Positions 63,748-64,000 of a DNA stretch of 64,000 nt are shown in pieces. The notes beneath the pieces were generated by a model. It made no database searches. It was not told the DNA's origin and worked only from the letters and a program-made list of their open reading frames with translations. The DNA is from Streptomyces sp. NRRL S-455 (lineage in GTDB: Bacteria; Actinomycetota; Actinomycetes; Streptomycetales; Streptomycetaceae), in contig NZ_JOCT01000042.1 of NCBI RefSeq assembly GCF_000717875.1, positions 35,110 to 99,109 on the forward strand, read 5' to 3'. How positions within the stretch are numbered: the stretch's first letter is position 1; each line of letters begins with the position of its first letter. A program made the position numbers and the translations under genes.

Positions 63748-64000
63748 TCAGGGGCGCGGGAGGCCGAAGAGGACGGGGAGGTCGGCGATGTCGGTGATCC
63801 GCTCGTAGCCGAGCCAGTGCTCGTCGTGCTCCCAGCCGCGGTCCATGTACACCTTGTTCTTGATGCCCATGATGGCCAACATGTACTCGAAGGCGCGGAG
63901 CCGCGGCTTGTAGACGCCCATCTCCTCGGCGCTGATGACGACCTCGAACGGGGCCTTGAGGTTCTCCGCGAGGCGCACGGCGTGCGCGGTGTCGCTGTTC
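63748..64000 (-). CDS. HAD-superfamily hydrolase, C-terminal part only
   Basis: 84 residues inside the window; the gene starts beyond 64000. NSDTAHAVRLAENLKAPFEV holds the HAD motif II-like Asn-Ser, and SAEEMGVYKPRLRAFEYMLA has the motif III lysine of haloacid-dehalogenase type II enzymes. The end (KVYMDRGWEHDEHWLGYERI) differs from classic dehalogenases, so substrate is open. Confidence 0.8.
   Translation of the reverse strand, partial: NSDTAHAVRLAENLKAPFEVVISAEEMGVYKPRLRAFEYMLAIMGIKNKVYMDRGWEHDEHWLGYERITDIADLPVLFGLPRP

Overview
The window has the hallmarks of a Streptomyces chromosome, probably an accessory or arm-like region. G+C is very high, long antisense frames stay open almost everywhere, and genes commonly overlap by 4 bp (ATGA or GTGA). 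Secreted polysaccharidases, sugar ABC transport, many small regulators and a DUF190/CrcB cluster are typical of the genus. I see no rRNA, tRNA, CRISPR array or replication origin. Several genes carry deletion scars, so the region is both catabolically rich and partly decayed.

1-9 kb. An acyl-CoA dehydrogenase runs off the left edge. Next to it are the 3' stub of an acyl-CoA synthetase and a scrap of transposase. A LysR gene and a leftward aromatic ring-cleavage operon follow (alpha/beta hydrolase, flavin monooxygenase, hydroxyquinol-type intradiol dioxygenase, maleylacetate reductase). From 7.0 to 8.8 kb lies a graveyard of remnants (LuxR-type regulator, oxidoreductase C-terminus, broken TetR gene). 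9-18 kb. An SseB-type and a MarR gene precede a galactan-utilisation locus: LacI repressor, two permeases and a binding lipoprotein leftward; GH42 beta-galactosidase and secreted GH53 galactanase rightward. A palindromic operator overlaps the transporter promoter.

18-31 kb. A TTA-containing ArsR gene is followed by a fluoride-riboswitch-like leader ahead of crcB-DUF190-crcB, then uppP. An Asn/Asp/Gln unit follows (GntR, asparagine permease, asparaginase, aspartase, glutaminase); the aspartase has an internal deletion that fuses it in frame to glutaminase. Two GT-C glycosyltransferases converge on a DD-carboxypeptidase, and a short Rho paralogue follows.

31-45.5 kb. Small-molecule methyltransferases, a SnoaL-like protein, two PadR regulators, a beta-lactamase-fold esterase, an acetyl-xylan-esterase family enzyme, a PrmC relative, a PAS/GAF/PP2C phosphatase, an M20 peptidase and a 2,4-dienoyl-CoA-reductase-type flavoenzyme. 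45.5-55 kb. Secreted and lipid-anchored proteins, a GH75 chitosanase, the PTS-type dihydroxyacetone kinase dhaKLM, an alcohol dehydrogenase remnant, a Rieske/DUF2231 protein, a MITE-like element and a solitary cytochrome oxidase subunit I. 55-64 kb. A DszC-like flavoprotein, small membrane and stress-type proteins (ChaB, copper-storage Csp), an acyl-CoA dehydrogenase behind a KstR-like motif, a patch of atypical DNA, and a RidA/HAD pair running off the right edge.
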